Source of the DNA: a virus
Length of the DNA: 57,827 nt
Reading direction: 5' to 3' (one strand)
Virus record (IMG/VR): IMGVR_UViG_3300025536_000018
Coordinates: 1 to 57,827 of that record
Shown here: positions 6,427-14,479 of the stretch, one piece after another
Position numbering within the stretch: position 1 is the stretch's first letter
Layout of the letters: every line of letters starts with the position of its first letter
The notes under the pieces: model-generated
Database searches by the model: none
What the model saw: only the letters and a program-made list of their open reading frames with translations
Told to the model about the DNA's origin: nothing
Position numbers and translations under genes: made by a program

Positions 6427-6690
6427 ATGTGCATTGAAAAAGTTATGAGCTACAGCTTTGCGGGCAAGCTCTTCCCTACCGAACTCGACGCGGTGAAAGC
6501 CGCCCTCTCGGAGATCGGCACTCGCCTCATCAAGGACTACTCCACCAATCCGGTGAAGGGTCTTCTCGAACTCGGCCAGGACATCTCCGCTCTTCGCGAG
6601 CGCTTCCTTGCCCTGTCCCCCGCCCCTATTTCCACGGAAGAGGCTGAAGCAAAAGAGCCTACCACCCTTTCGGAGAAAGCCGATGGGTAG
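6427..6690 (+). CDS. Small hypothetical early protein
   Basis: 87 residues, ATG at 6427 with GGAGG eight bases upstream. Helical, Leu-rich middle (LIKDYSTNPVKGLLELGQDI) and an acidic Pro/Glu end. Its stop overlaps the next start by 8 bp. Not recognised. Confidence 0.8.
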   Translation: MCIEKVMSYSFAGKLFPTELDAVKAALSEIGTRLIKDYSTNPVKGLLELGQDISALRERFLALSPAPISTEEAEAKEPTTLSEKADG

Positions 6691-6961
6691 GGAGAGCTAC
6701 GCCGGTCTATGCGTGGGCGGCCCTCTGGCGGGCAAGTCCATCGCCTACCCTCACCAGGTCATGAAGGTCGAACAGTTCGAGCGCCCGCCGCTACGGACGG
6801 CCCTGGAACAGTCCCTCGCGGCTCCAGGTGCGATCCCCGAACCGATCACCTACAACTGGCACCACACTGGAGCGCAAGGCTTCTGGATACCGCAAGGTGA
6901 ATCGCTTCACGACGCGATCAACGCGATGGCGCTGGCTTACGCGGAGAAGTGTCATGGTTGA
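6683..6961 (+). CDS. Small hypothetical early protein
   Basis: 92 residues from the ATG at 6683, which overlaps the upstream stop and has CGGAG in front. Starts MGRESYAGLCVGGPLAGK. Moderately hydrophobic, soluble; not recognised. Confidence 0.8.
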   Translation: MGRESYAGLCVGGPLAGKSIAYPHQVMKVEQFERPPLRTALEQSLAAPGAIPEPITYNWHHTGAQGFWIPQGESLHDAINAMALAYAEKCHG

Positions 6962-7139
6962 AGGCGAGCGCCGGAAGAAGATCGCCGACGCTTACGTCAG
7001 CTTGCCGCACTACGGACAGAAGACCGAACAGTGCATCGCCTTCGTCAAGGGCACATGCCGTTGCCGCAACATCTACCACTTCCTCGATTCCGCCAAGGAC
7101 TCGAATGTCGAACGCCTCGAAAGGATGCTCTTCTCATGA
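6954..7139 (+). CDS. Small hypothetical protein with Cys triplet
   Basis: 61 residues; ATG at 6954 overlaps the upstream stop by 8 bp. Contains a CRCR cluster and an upstream Cys (QCIAFVKGTCRC), so metal binding is possible. Its stop shares bases with the next ATG (ATGA). Confidence 0.75.
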   Translation: MVEGERRKKIADAYVSLPHYGQKTEQCIAFVKGTCRCRNIYHFLDSAKDSNVERLERMLFS

Positions 7140-8350
7140 CCGACACTCTCCACCAGGAGCCGGAGCGCGACCAGTTCAAGACCGAGTCGCCGATCCGCGC
7201 CTTCACCACCTGGACCGTCCAGGGCCTCTACGCGCTCGGCAAGGGCTTCCGGCCGTCACTGGCGCACCTGGTCCCCTATCTGCACGCCATGGAGAGCAAG
7301 GAGGGCTGGCAACTGGTCCAGGTGCTCGAAGCCGGGACGCAAACGCCGAGCTTCATCTTCAGGCAAAGCCGGGTGATCCCGGATGAAGTGCTCATCGACC
7401 GATTGCGCGGCGACGATGGCTTCAAGCAGTCGATCCGCGACTTGCTCAACGATGGCGAGTCCGAGCGCGTCCACCTGACCCTATCGTGCGACACCACGGC
7501 GGCCAAAGTCAGCGTGGGCCTCCGTCAAGTGACGGGTGATATGCAATCGGCGATAGACGATTCCTGGAATGACGGGGCGTGCATGTCGCGCTCGACACTC
7601 GAAGACTTCATCGACCGGATCAACGGATACGCGGCCGAACTCGGCACGGTCGAAGAGCCGTTCGTCCGCAACCGCGAGGGATTCGAGGAAGCGGGCCGGA
7701 AGATCGACCAGGCCCGTGATATGTCGGCCGATCTGGATGGCTTCGGCGAACCAGCCGTGCCGACGCCAACCTATCCCATCATGCCGGAGATCGCCGAGAA
7801 GCCAGCCGCCCGCGCCATGGCCTCCAGGATGGACCAGCACGACTACGGCGACATGCAACCGGAAGACGAACCGCTCGGCACTCTCTACGACATGACACCC
7901 CCTGCCGAGGCAATTGGCGGTCAACCCCCTGCCGAGGCAATTGGCGATGATCCGATCAATCCGAAGCACTACGGCGGGACCGCGTGCGCGGAGATCGGCG
8001 AGCTTCTGACCGCCAACAGCTACCAGGTGCTCAAATACAACTGGCGGCTCGGCGAGAAGGACAGTCCGTGCGTCGAGATCGGCAAGAGCATCTGGTATCT
8101 CGACCGCGAGCTTGCCATGATCGCCGAAGGGCACACCTTCATCCCCGGCGATGATCGCCTGCCGGATCACACCTTCTTCGACCACCGCCTCCGGGGACGT
8201 AGCGAGCACACCGCCAAGGTCGCCCGCTCGCTCATCTCCTGGAACCGCTACGGCAACCCGGAGACCCTGAAGTTACTTCGGCGCGTGCTCCAGGGTGAAC
8301 TGGACCGGCTCGACGGTTGCAAGGATTGGGGAAGCGGGCTGGCGATATGA
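7136..8350 (+). CDS. DUF3310-containing early protein
   Basis: 404 residues; ATG at 7136 overlaps the upstream stop (ATGA). The C-terminal 130 residues carry DUF3310 features: a DPINPKHYGG start and a K-Y-x-W-R-L-G-E-K segment, a small phage domain often annotated as SaV-like or nucleotide-kinase-like, of uncertain function. The first 250 residues are not recognised. A linker holds a tandem PPAEAIG duplication caused by a 27-bp repeat (7897-7946). Palindrome site 8 lies near the 3' end, encoding KLLR. Confidence 0.75.
   Translation: MTDTLHQEPERDQFKTESPIRAFTTWTVQGLYALGKGFRPSLAHLVPYLHAMESKEGWQLVQVLEAGTQTPSFIFRQSRVIPDEVLIDRLRGDDGFKQSIRDLLNDGESERVHLTLSCDTTAAKVSVGLRQVTGDMQSAIDDSWNDGACMSRSTLEDFIDRINGYAAELGTVEEPFVRNREGFEEAGRKIDQARDMSADLDGFGEPAVPTPTYPIMPEIAEKPAARAMASRMDQHDYGDMQPEDEPLGTLYDMTPPAEAIGGQPPAEAIGDDPINPKHYGGTACAEIGELLTANSYQVLKYNWRLGEKDSPCVEIGKSIWYLDRELAMIAEGHTFIPGDDRLPDHTFFDHRLRGRSEHTAKVARSLISWNRYGNPETLKLLRRVLQGELDRLDGCKDWGSGLAI
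7897..7946 (+). repeat. Tandem duplication, 27-bp period
   Basis: A 23-base unit at 7897-7919 recurs exactly at 7924-7946 and duplicates PPAEAIG just before the DUF3310 domain. Likely a slippage product in a flexible linker. Confidence 0.85.
8268..8280. repeat. 13-bp palindrome site 8 (TGAAGTTACTTCG)
   Basis: All ten core bases kept; outer pair lost. Inside the DUF3310 gene, read as KLLR. Confidence 0.85.
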
Positions 8351-8598
8351 GGGGCGCGCTCATCATCTGGAACAAGGACAAGCTGGAGGCGCTGGAAGAG
8401 GCCATCGACGTGGCCGTTGCAGGCAACCAGCGTGTCGTGACCTGGGAAGAACGGGAATCCACGTCCAGGTGGGCCACGGTCAAGAAGCATACCGTAGCCC
8501 TGGAGGAAGCCCGCGAGACCGCCAACCGGGTCCGCTGCGATCTACACGAAAACCCTATGCCGGTGCTGCCGGAGAACAAAGAAGGACGCGAACCATGA
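8347..8598 (+). CDS. Small hypothetical protein
   Basis: 83 residues; ATGA overlap at 8347 with the DUF3310 gene and at 8595 with thyX. Charged helix-forming sequence (DKLEALEEAIDVAVAG). Tight coupling to thyX suggests co-expression, not a known shared function. Confidence 0.8.
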   Translation: MRGALIIWNKDKLEALEEAIDVAVAGNQRVVTWEERESTSRWATVKKHTVALEEARETANRVRCDLHENPMPVLPENKEGREP

Positions 8599-9272
8599 CC
8601 AGTGCCTCGATTCACACCATCAACCGGGCCGAGTTCAAACATTGCACACCTGACGGCGACAAGCTGATTGCCGAGATCGCGCGTGTCAGCAACCCGGCCA
8701 ATGAGAAGAACGAAGAGACCGCCCCGCGCCTCATCCGCTTCCTCATCGACAACAACCACTGGTCGCCGTTCCAGATGTGCTCCATGGCTATCGAAGTGAA
8801 CACCACGCGCGACATCGGCCGCCAGATTCTCCGGCACCTGTCCGCCATCGGCTACCAGGAGTTCTCCGGCCGATATGCCGCCTACAACGAATTGCTCGGC
8901 TTCCGGGAGTGCCGGTTCCAGCATCCCACGAACCGCCAGCTTTCGGTTGAGCCGTCCACTCCGGAGCAACTGGATATCGTCACCGAATGGAACGAATACA
9001 TAGCAGAGAGGGCGCAACGAGATGAACGCGAATATCGGTATTGGCTGGATCGCGGCGTGGCTAAGGAGTGCGCCCGCGCGATCCTCCCTGAAGGCTTGGT
9101 GCCGACGCGCATGTATCTCCACTATTCGGTTCGGACGTGGTTGCATTACATCGCCGAGCGCCAGAAGGCGGGCGTCCAGAAGGAGCACCGGGTCATCGCC
9201 CACCGATGCCGGGAAATCCTCTACGACCACTTCCCGATGACAGCGGAGGCGTTCTTCTATGCGGATATTTGA
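8595..9272 (+). CDS. thyX: Flavin-dependent thymidylate synthase ThyX
   Basis: 225 residues, normal for ThyX. It methylates dUMP to dTMP using methylene-tetrahydrofolate, FAD and NADPH, supplying dTTP for phage replication. Visible signatures: N-terminal ARVSNP, the NNHWSPF segment, and the ThyX motif region RHLSAIGYQEFSGRY (about residues 75-90), a divergent form of RHRxxSxNExSxRY with one extra residue and Gln for Asn. The C-terminal half keeps the Arg/His-rich LHYSVRTWLHY pattern. ATG at 8595 overlaps the preceding stop. A phage-borne dTMP source fits the early operon. Confidence 0.92.
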   Translation: MTSASIHTINRAEFKHCTPDGDKLIAEIARVSNPANEKNEETAPRLIRFLIDNNHWSPFQMCSMAIEVNTTRDIGRQILRHLSAIGYQEFSGRYAAYNELLGFRECRFQHPTNRQLSVEPSTPEQLDIVTEWNEYIAERAQRDEREYRYWLDRGVAKECARAILPEGLVPTRMYLHYSVRTWLHYIAERQKAGVQKEHRVIAHRCREILYDHFPMTAEAFFYADI

Positions 9273-9498
9273 TAACCCGAACCACCCGCAATACGGTCCC
9301 GTGCGGCGCATGTGGATCGTGCTGGTGCAACTCGACCTTCTCGCCGCCGCCGAACGCTGGAGCGACCACCAGCGGACGACAGGCAACGGCCACGCCTGGG
9401 ATAGCTTCCTGGCGGGCTTGGTGGAGAAAAACCCCCACATCCCGGAGAGCGCGAGCCAGCGGCTCCTGGTCGGGATATTGCTGGAAGGATGGGCGTGA
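9259..9498 (+). CDS. Small hypothetical protein
   Basis: 79 residues; start at 9259 overlaps the end of thyX by 14 bp. Starts MRIFDNPNHPQYGPVRRMW, helical Leu-rich core. Not recognised. Confidence 0.78.
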   Translation: MRIFDNPNHPQYGPVRRMWIVLVQLDLLAAAERWSDHQRTTGNGHAWDSFLAGLVEKNPHIPESASQRLLVGILLEGWA

Positions 9499-9857
9499 TG
9501 GCGGAGACCACCGAAAAGCCAAGCTGCCACGGCGAGTATCCGTTTAACGCGGGTCTGTGCGCCGAACGCGGATGTGCGGACTGTCCGGTAGGCCAGGAGT
9601 GCCTTGACATCTCTCGCGCCAAACTGCCGCAAAAACCATCGTTCTTGCTCGTTACCGACAAGGGCGAATCGCACCACGCAATCCCGATGATCCTCTTTTG
9701 CCCCAATGGGCATCGTCACATTGACGAAGAGGCGTTCGAGAAAGTGCCGCATCATACGCACGCCTGCCAGGAGTGCGGAATCGTATGGCGTCCTGCGAAG
9801 GTCAACACTCATGGCGTTCGCTTCTTGCCTGGCTACAAGAACGGAGACCAATCATGA
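9498..9857 (+). CDS. Hypothetical Cys/His-rich (zinc-ribbon-like) protein
   Basis: 119 residues. ATG at 9498 shares bases with the upstream TGA (TGATG) and has GGAAGG in front; an ATG at 9489 abuts that site and is less likely. Two Cys clusters: CAERGCADCPVGQEC near residues 21-35, and CPNGH with CQEC later, probably binding one or two zinc ions. Not assigned to a family. Confidence 0.78.
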   Translation: MAETTEKPSCHGEYPFNAGLCAERGCADCPVGQECLDISRAKLPQKPSFLLVTDKGESHHAIPMILFCPNGHRHIDEEAFEKVPHHTHACQECGIVWRPAKVNTHGVRFLPGYKNGDQS

Positions 9858-10639
9858 CGAGCGTTCCGACTAATTCGTCCATCAAGGGCCGTGGCACCCG
9901 CCATAACCCGCGATCCTATTCAACTTGGGAGTGGACCCGCGCCTACCTGGTGCTGGCTTTGCTCCTGCCGCTGTTCCCGGTGATGATCCTTCTCTCCGGC
10001 CGCACGCTCCCCGATTGGGCCACCAGGAAGTTACTTCGCGCTCATCGTCGGTGGACCGCCGCCAACGCCATGGACTTCCGGATACCCCCTAACGAGGCAA
10101 TCCCTGTTTACATGCAACGCTGGTGGCGCGTGCCGCGCAATTGGGCGTTCAACATCTACTATCACATCGTCCGCCGCTCGGACGACGACCGGGCGCTCCA
10201 CGATCATCCGTGGTTCTCCTTCTCCATCGTGCTCGACGGTGGCTATAACGAACATGAGATCAAGGAAGGCGGCATCCACACTCGCACCTGGTATGGGCCT
10301 GGCGCGATGCGGTTCCGATGGCACGGCCGCAAGGCGCACCGGCTCGAACTGAAGCAGCACCACCCGGCCGATGGATGGCCCCCGGAGATGACGACGATGC
10401 GCCTGGCTGACTTCAACGATATCTGCACGGCAGGAGACGGCGCTTTTGAACTCCCGGCCACCACAATCTTCATCACGGGGCCAGTGCTCCGCCGATGGGG
10501 CTTCCACGCCGCCGAGCACGGCTGGATCGACGCTTACGATTGGGACGCCTTTTGCGAGGCGAACGGCATTGCAGCAATGCGGATGGACGGAGGCTCCGAC
10601 GCCGTTGTCTCCAGCCGCAACCTACACAAGGATAATTGA
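9854..10639 (+). CDS. Cupin-like protein with N-terminal membrane segment
   Basis: 261 residues; ATGA overlap at 9854. A hydrophobic segment at about residues 30-50 (YLVLALLLPLFPVMILL) would anchor it in the membrane. The C-terminal two thirds look like a cupin barrel: ALHDHPW with two candidate metal His, a Gly-rich turn, and HGRKAHRLEL as the second motif. Similar cupin-like proteins occur in other phages without a known reaction. Palindrome site 9 encodes KLLR just after the membrane segment. Confidence 0.65.
   Translation: MTSVPTNSSIKGRGTRHNPRSYSTWEWTRAYLVLALLLPLFPVMILLSGRTLPDWATRKLLRAHRRWTAANAMDFRIPPNEAIPVYMQRWWRVPRNWAFNIYYHIVRRSDDDRALHDHPWFSFSIVLDGGYNEHEIKEGGIHTRTWYGPGAMRFRWHGRKAHRLELKQHHPADGWPPEMTTMRLADFNDICTAGDGAFELPATTIFITGPVLRRWGFHAAEHGWIDAYDWDAFCEANGIAAMRMDGGSDAVVSSRNLHKDN
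10026..10038. repeat. 13-bp palindrome site 9 (GGAAGTTACTTCG)
   Basis: Core intact. Inside the cupin-like gene, read as RKLLR. Confidence 0.88.
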
Positions 10640-10641
10640 CC

Positions 10642-12081
10642 ATGGGCCTGAAGAAAGACATCACCGCACTGGTGGAAGCCAGCTATGCGGTCGGCCGCGA
10701 CGGCGAGAAGATCGCCAAGCGGCTCATCGAAGCCGGAATCCGCATGATGGCGGACGAAGGGGCGATCACCGCCGAGCATCGGATCAAGGTCTCGGACTTC
10801 GACACGGGCGAGTTCCATCTTACCACCTTCACGGAAGCGCCGTCCTTCGGTAGCTTTGACGAAGCCGTGGGCGAGATGCGGTCCACCTTGCTCGAAGCCG
10901 GATCGACGTTCGACGGCTACGCACGCAACCACTTCGACAAGACGCCGCCGCAACTGGAAAAGGCGGCTCGAAACGTCGAAATGGCCGGAAAGTGCTTCTC
11001 GGCGGCCGGGGAGACCTACAGCCCGCCGTCAGAACCATCCAAATTGCCCGATTTCCGGCCCGTGGAGCACGATTCCGGGTCTGAAGGCTCCGGTGGCCCG
11101 GTCGGCAGCGCCCGCACGCTCCTGAAGGCGCTCTACGCGGCCGAACTGACCGGCGAACCGATGCTCGGCGTATCCGTCCACCTGGACGACCGGCCGGTGC
11201 TAGACGCCCTGGTCGAACTCGGCCATCTCAACCGCGACGATATCAGCGACAAGGTGACGCTGACGACAATGGGCAAGGACTCCATCGGCGTGCGCCCGCA
11301 CGGCGTTCCGGAGCTTCCGGTCGAAGTCGCGGAGATCACCGGCAACATCGAAGAGCGCGAGCTTGCCGCCCGCTATATCGACGGGAAGATCAAGGGCGTC
11401 GAAAAGCACCTGGCCAACAATGCCGGGGCGGCCGACCAGGCGGACTACGAGATCATGGCGCGTATCCTTATCGAGATCGCACATGAGTTCCGGATCGGCC
11501 TGCATCTCCCGACCATCCACATCGGCGGCCGAGTGGTCCCCTACAACGAAGACCGCTCGACCGGCGTGACGCACGCGGCCCCGCTCCGGCTCTTCTTCGA
11601 GGATGTCTATTCGCGGAACCTGAAGGCGGGCTGGTGGACCAACATCGAAGACGGGACGCCGAAGAAGCGCAATGTCGGCGAATTGTTCATCCTCTTCATC
11701 ACGGAGATCGCCGAAGCCTACATGGCCTATCGCGACAACCTGGCGGATGACAAGCTGCCCGAATATCCGGGTCTCGGCGTCGAGCTTGCCGATCTCGGCA
11801 TCCGGTGGGCGGACTTCTGTGGTGCCCTCCTGGCCGGGAACATTGTGGAGCACTCCGGCGCGCGGAATCCCGGTGACGAGATGTTCATCGAGATTCTGGC
11901 AATCGCCAACCGCTATGAGGCGATCCGCAAGACGCCTGAAGCTAAGGGCGAGCCGGAGGAAGGGGATTTCATCCCGGCCGCTGACGTGGCGATCATGGTG
12001 GACCGGAAGCTCGACTTCAACGCCCACCGGGAAGATCACAAGATCGAAAACCGCCTGAAGGAAGGCGGCAAGCAAACCTAA
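10642..12081 (+). CDS. Large hypothetical early protein
   Basis: 479 residues, not recognised. ATG at 10642 lies 3 bp after the upstream stop; a TTG two codons earlier is unlikely. N-terminal helical region (KKDITALVEASYAV...) then a Pro/Ser/Gly linker near residues 120-155 and a large helical C-terminal half rich in Glu and Ile (KIKGVEKHLANNAG, IEIAHEFRIGLHLP). No catalytic motif stands out. Last gene before the secondary promoter at 12104. Confidence 0.8.
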   Translation: MGLKKDITALVEASYAVGRDGEKIAKRLIEAGIRMMADEGAITAEHRIKVSDFDTGEFHLTTFTEAPSFGSFDEAVGEMRSTLLEAGSTFDGYARNHFDKTPPQLEKAARNVEMAGKCFSAAGETYSPPSEPSKLPDFRPVEHDSGSEGSGGPVGSARTLLKALYAAELTGEPMLGVSVHLDDRPVLDALVELGHLNRDDISDKVTLTTMGKDSIGVRPHGVPELPVEVAEITGNIEERELAARYIDGKIKGVEKHLANNAGAADQADYEIMARILIEIAHEFRIGLHLPTIHIGGRVVPYNEDRSTGVTHAAPLRLFFEDVYSRNLKAGWWTNIEDGTPKKRNVGELFILFITEIAEAYMAYRDNLADDKLPEYPGLGVELADLGIRWADFCGALLAGNIVEHSGARNPGDEMFIEILAIANRYEAIRKTPEAKGEPEEGDFIPAADVAIMVDRKLDFNAHREDHKIENRLKEGGKQT

Positions 12082-12103
12082 TCGGACTATGTAGCCTCGC
12101 GGC

Positions 12104-12132
12104 TTGACAGGTTTCTGTCTTCACTCTAAGCA
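12104..12132 (+). promoter_or_regulatory. Putative rightward internal early promoter
   Basis: TTGACA (12104-12109), 17-bp spacer, TAAGCA (12127-12132) in a 132-bp gap. Palindrome site 10 lies 52 bp downstream of the -10, between promoter and the next gene, a roadblock-like position. Confidence 0.7.
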
Positions 12133-12183
12133 GAGGGTCGCGAGGCAATTCCGGACAGAAAATGATTCGGGGATTCGCCAAAC

Positions 12184-12196
12184 GGAAGTAACTTCT
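12184..12196. repeat. 13-bp palindrome site 10 (GGAAGTAACTTCT)
   Basis: Core intact. In the leader between the 12104 promoter and the ribosome binding site (AGGAGG) of the gene at 12214. Confidence 0.88.
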
Positions 12197-12213
12197 CTAG
12201 GAGGACCACGAAA

Positions 12214-12720
12214 ATGAAACGTATAGCACTCGGCTTCGCCATCGTCGCCTTTGCGGGTCTCGCGGCCTACGCCCTGTCAGGGCAACCGGCCATCGGCCTG
12301 ATAGCCGCCGTCATCACCCTCATCGTCCTTCCGCCATCAATTGATCCGGCGATCCAGATCAAGGAGCGGCAGCTAAGCCACATCCAGCCGGAGATGCGGC
12401 CTGGTCCGAAGACCTGGAAGCGCGGCAACAAGGAGGCCGGGACCGGCGAAGTCCTCCAAGCCCTCCGAACCAACCGCGAGGGAACGCCGCTCTGCCCGAA
12501 TTGCGGAGAGCCTTCGCTTCTCCAAGGTCCGAGCGGCGGCATGTCCATGAACGCGGCGTGCGGATCGTGCCTCCATGAGTTCAACCTTGGCATGTTCGAC
12601 TCGCCCCCGCTGGTGATGGAAGCCCGTGGTCGGATGGACGTGGGCCGCGCGGCAGTCTTCGGCATCTCGCCGGAAGAATACACCGCCAATCCGAACTCCG
12701 AATCGGAGAAGGTGCAATGA
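12214..12720 (+). CDS. Membrane protein with zinc ribbon
   Basis: 168 residues, AGGAGG upstream. Two hydrophobic helices at about residues 4-20 and 26-42, then a cytoplasmic part with CPNCGEPSLL and a later CGSC, a typical four-Cys zinc ribbon. First gene behind the 12104 promoter; stop overlaps the next start (ATGA). No family assigned. Confidence 0.78.
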   Translation: MKRIALGFAIVAFAGLAAYALSGQPAIGLIAAVITLIVLPPSIDPAIQIKERQLSHIQPEMRPGPKTWKRGNKEAGTGEVLQALRTNREGTPLCPNCGEPSLLQGPSGGMSMNAACGSCLHEFNLGMFDSPPLVMEARGRMDVGRAAVFGISPEEYTANPNSESEKVQ

Positions 12721-13163
12721 GCGATGCAGTATCCCAAGCGGCCGAATATGCGGGCCTCATCGCCGACATCTGCAAGCTGTCCGCCTATGACCACGGCAAG
12801 CGCCGCGATCTCGAACAGCAAGTGTTCCAGCGGCTCGGCTACGAGACCACGATCAACAAGCGCGGCTACATGATGCGGAAGCCAGGGGAATCGCACTGGC
12901 AGAGCCAGCCGCAAATCCTCTCCGACTTCGGCACGGCCGTCAACTACACCATCGGCCACCGCTACGGCAATCTCGACCATCCGCTCGAACAGAACTGGTA
13001 TATCCGCGAGATGTGCGAGACCAGTGAGCCGGTCAACCCGAACGGCAAGCGGATCGCAGCGTGGGCCATCCGGCTCCACAAGATTGGCAAGCCCTATCGA
13101 GACGCTACCGCGATCTCCCCGGCCGCCGCCCTGGTCGCGGCCTGGCTCCGCACTCATCCATGA
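12717..13163 (+). CDS. Phage ABA-sandwich-like hypothetical protein
   Basis: 148 residues; ATGA overlap at 12717. The second half (a DFGTAVNY segment, then AISPAAALVAAWLR at the end) resembles the small phage ABA sandwich domain, whose members commonly end in an ATSPALALVAALL-like helix. Function of that family is unknown. Stop overlaps the next ATG. Confidence 0.65.
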   Translation: MSDAVSQAAEYAGLIADICKLSAYDHGKRRDLEQQVFQRLGYETTINKRGYMMRKPGESHWQSQPQILSDFGTAVNYTIGHRYGNLDHPLEQNWYIREMCETSEPVNPNGKRIAAWAIRLHKIGKPYRDATAISPAAALVAAWLRTHP

Positions 13164-13369
13164 GCGGCGAGCACACCCGGCTAGGGCACACCATGACGGC
13201 GACGTTCCGGATGACGGACTCGCCGAAGTGGTTGAGCCACTTCGAGATCACCCGTGACGGCGACAAGATCACGATCCTGGTGGTGAAGCGCAACGGGATC
13301 ATCCAGTGTGAGGCTGACGCCGACGCGAAGCAATTCTTCGACATGATCGAAAAACTGAAGGAGTTCTGA
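13160..13369 (+). CDS. Small hypothetical protein
   Basis: 69 residues; ATGA overlap at 13160 (an ATG at 13193 is an alternative start). Predicted beta-hairpin-rich (KITILVVKRNGIIQCEA) with a C-terminal helix. Not recognised. Confidence 0.7.
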   Translation: MSGEHTRLGHTMTATFRMTDSPKWLSHFEITRDGDKITILVVKRNGIIQCEADADAKQFFDMIEKLKEF

Positions 13370-13370
13370 C

Positions 13371-14075
13371 ATGCCTACCACCAAGCAAATCGAAAACATC
13401 CTCTATGACTTCATCGGCCAGGGCGGCGGAGACGGCGACACGATCACCGAATACGCCGAGAAGATCGCGGCGCTGTTCGATGACAACGGCGTGATCCTGA
13501 CGGCCGCCGCGCAACTGGAGAACGAAGTTACTTCGACGCTCATGGATATGACGGTCGCCACGGTGCTCGCCACGCTCATCGAAGAAGAAGGCGGCGGCCG
13601 GTCCAATATCAGCATCTCCCCGATGTCGATGGACCACATGCAACAGCACTACCTATACGAAGTGCGTAACGAAGGCATGATACGCCATGTGAGTATCAAG
13701 CTCCGCGAAGACAGCCCGCTCCAGAAGGAAGAGAACTGGCGCGAGCCGTCGAACCGGCACGCCCTGGTCGATACCGCCCCTGATTCGCTCACCATCGACC
13801 AGTTGAAGCCGCAAGCCGAGCCGAAGGAATACAAGCGGCCGGTATGGGCGGTGCGGTTCTGGTGCGCTACCGGCGACGGCTTCCGGCCGGAACTACGGGC
13901 GTGCGCGGATCGCGACGACGCCGCGCGGACGGTCAGAGGATACCACGACGACGATGGGCGGCCGGATGCTGCTATCGAGAATCGTTGGTGTTTGCACGAA
14001 GACTGTCCCACTTCGGGATGCAACCATGATCCGAAGCTCCGGGACGAACCGGAAGCAACTTCCGAGGCTGAATAG
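13371..14075 (+). CDS. Hypothetical protein with Cys-rich C-terminus
   Basis: 234 residues, ATG at 13371 two bases after the previous stop. N-terminal helices (TKQIENILYDFIG) contain NEVTS encoded by palindrome site 11; the C-terminus ends in a CLHEDCPTSGCNH cluster and PEATSEAE encoded by site 12. Two operator-like sites in one gene, the second directly at the promoter of the gapR-like gene. Confidence 0.78.
   Translation: MPTTKQIENILYDFIGQGGGDGDTITEYAEKIAALFDDNGVILTAAAQLENEVTSTLMDMTVATVLATLIEEEGGGRSNISISPMSMDHMQQHYLYEVRNEGMIRHVSIKLREDSPLQKEENWREPSNRHALVDTAPDSLTIDQLKPQAEPKEYKRPVWAVRFWCATGDGFRPELRACADRDDAARTVRGYHDDDGRPDAAIENRWCLHEDCPTSGCNHDPKLRDEPEATSEAE
13523..13535. repeat. 13-bp palindrome site 11 (CGAAGTTACTTCG)
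   Basis: Core intact, and the outer pair is also complementary (C/G). In the 13371 gene, read as EVTS. Confidence 0.88.
14051..14063. repeat. 13-bp palindrome site 12 (GGAAGCAACTTCC)
   Basis: One core mismatch. Encodes EATS at the end of the 13371 gene and lies 15 bp upstream of the -35 of the gapR/parB-like promoter, so it could control both regulators. Confidence 0.88.
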
Positions 14076-14078
14076 CTG

Positions 14079-14107
14079 TTGACAACTCTCTTGCAAGCGA
14101 TCATACG
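14079..14107 (+). promoter_or_regulatory. Putative promoter of the gapR-like/parB-like genes
   Basis: TTGACA (14079-14084), 17-bp spacer, CATACG (14102-14107), 35 bp before the ATG at 14142. Palindrome site 12 sits just upstream, as at the promoters at 5709 and 19218. Confidence 0.65.
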
Positions 14108-14141
14108 GTGATCGTCACACAGCGAGGAAAGTGACTGGACC

Positions 14142-14444
14142 ATGGCAAAGAAGCCGAAGAAGACCTACGACATCGACAACGATCCCACGTTCGACACCAG
14201 CGAAGCGGCCAAGAGCAACGCGCTGGACCGTCAACTGATTCAACTCCTGGAGCGTATCGAACGCCTCCGGGAAGAGAAGAAGGGAATCGCCGACGACGAG
14301 AAGGATGTCTTCTCCGAAGGCAAGGCGCTTGGCTACGACGCCAAATTGATGCGCGCCATGCTGACGCTTCGGAAGATGAAGCCCGATGATCGCGCCGAAC
14401 TCGACGCGCTCATGGAAACTTATCGCCGCGCCACTGGTTTGTAA
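14142..14444 (+). CDS. GapR-like DNA-binding protein (DUF2312)
   Basis: 100 residues. The C-terminal 75 residues match the DUF2312/GapR pattern: LLERIERLREEKKGIADDEKD, then a GYDAK turn and a LTLRKMKP helix, ending ALMETYRRATGL. Caulobacter GapR is a nucleoid protein that clamps overtwisted, AT-rich DNA and stimulates topoisomerases during replication. The phage version has a short acidic N-terminal extension. It could mark the phage genome or its AT-rich right end, or compete with host GapR (inference). Shares a promoter with the ParB-like gene 35 bp downstream. Confidence 0.88.
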   Translation: MAKKPKKTYDIDNDPTFDTSEAAKSNALDRQLIQLLERIERLREEKKGIADDEKDVFSEGKALGYDAKLMRAMLTLRKMKPDDRAELDALMETYRRATGL

Positions 14445-14479
14445 TCCCTGACATCGTGAAGAAGAGAAGGAACTGAATT

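Noticed and set aside
8232-9851. 539-residue open frame antisense to thyX and neighbours
   Set aside because: Lies opposite overlapping genes with good starts and a recognisable ThyX; composition is that of a shadow frame.
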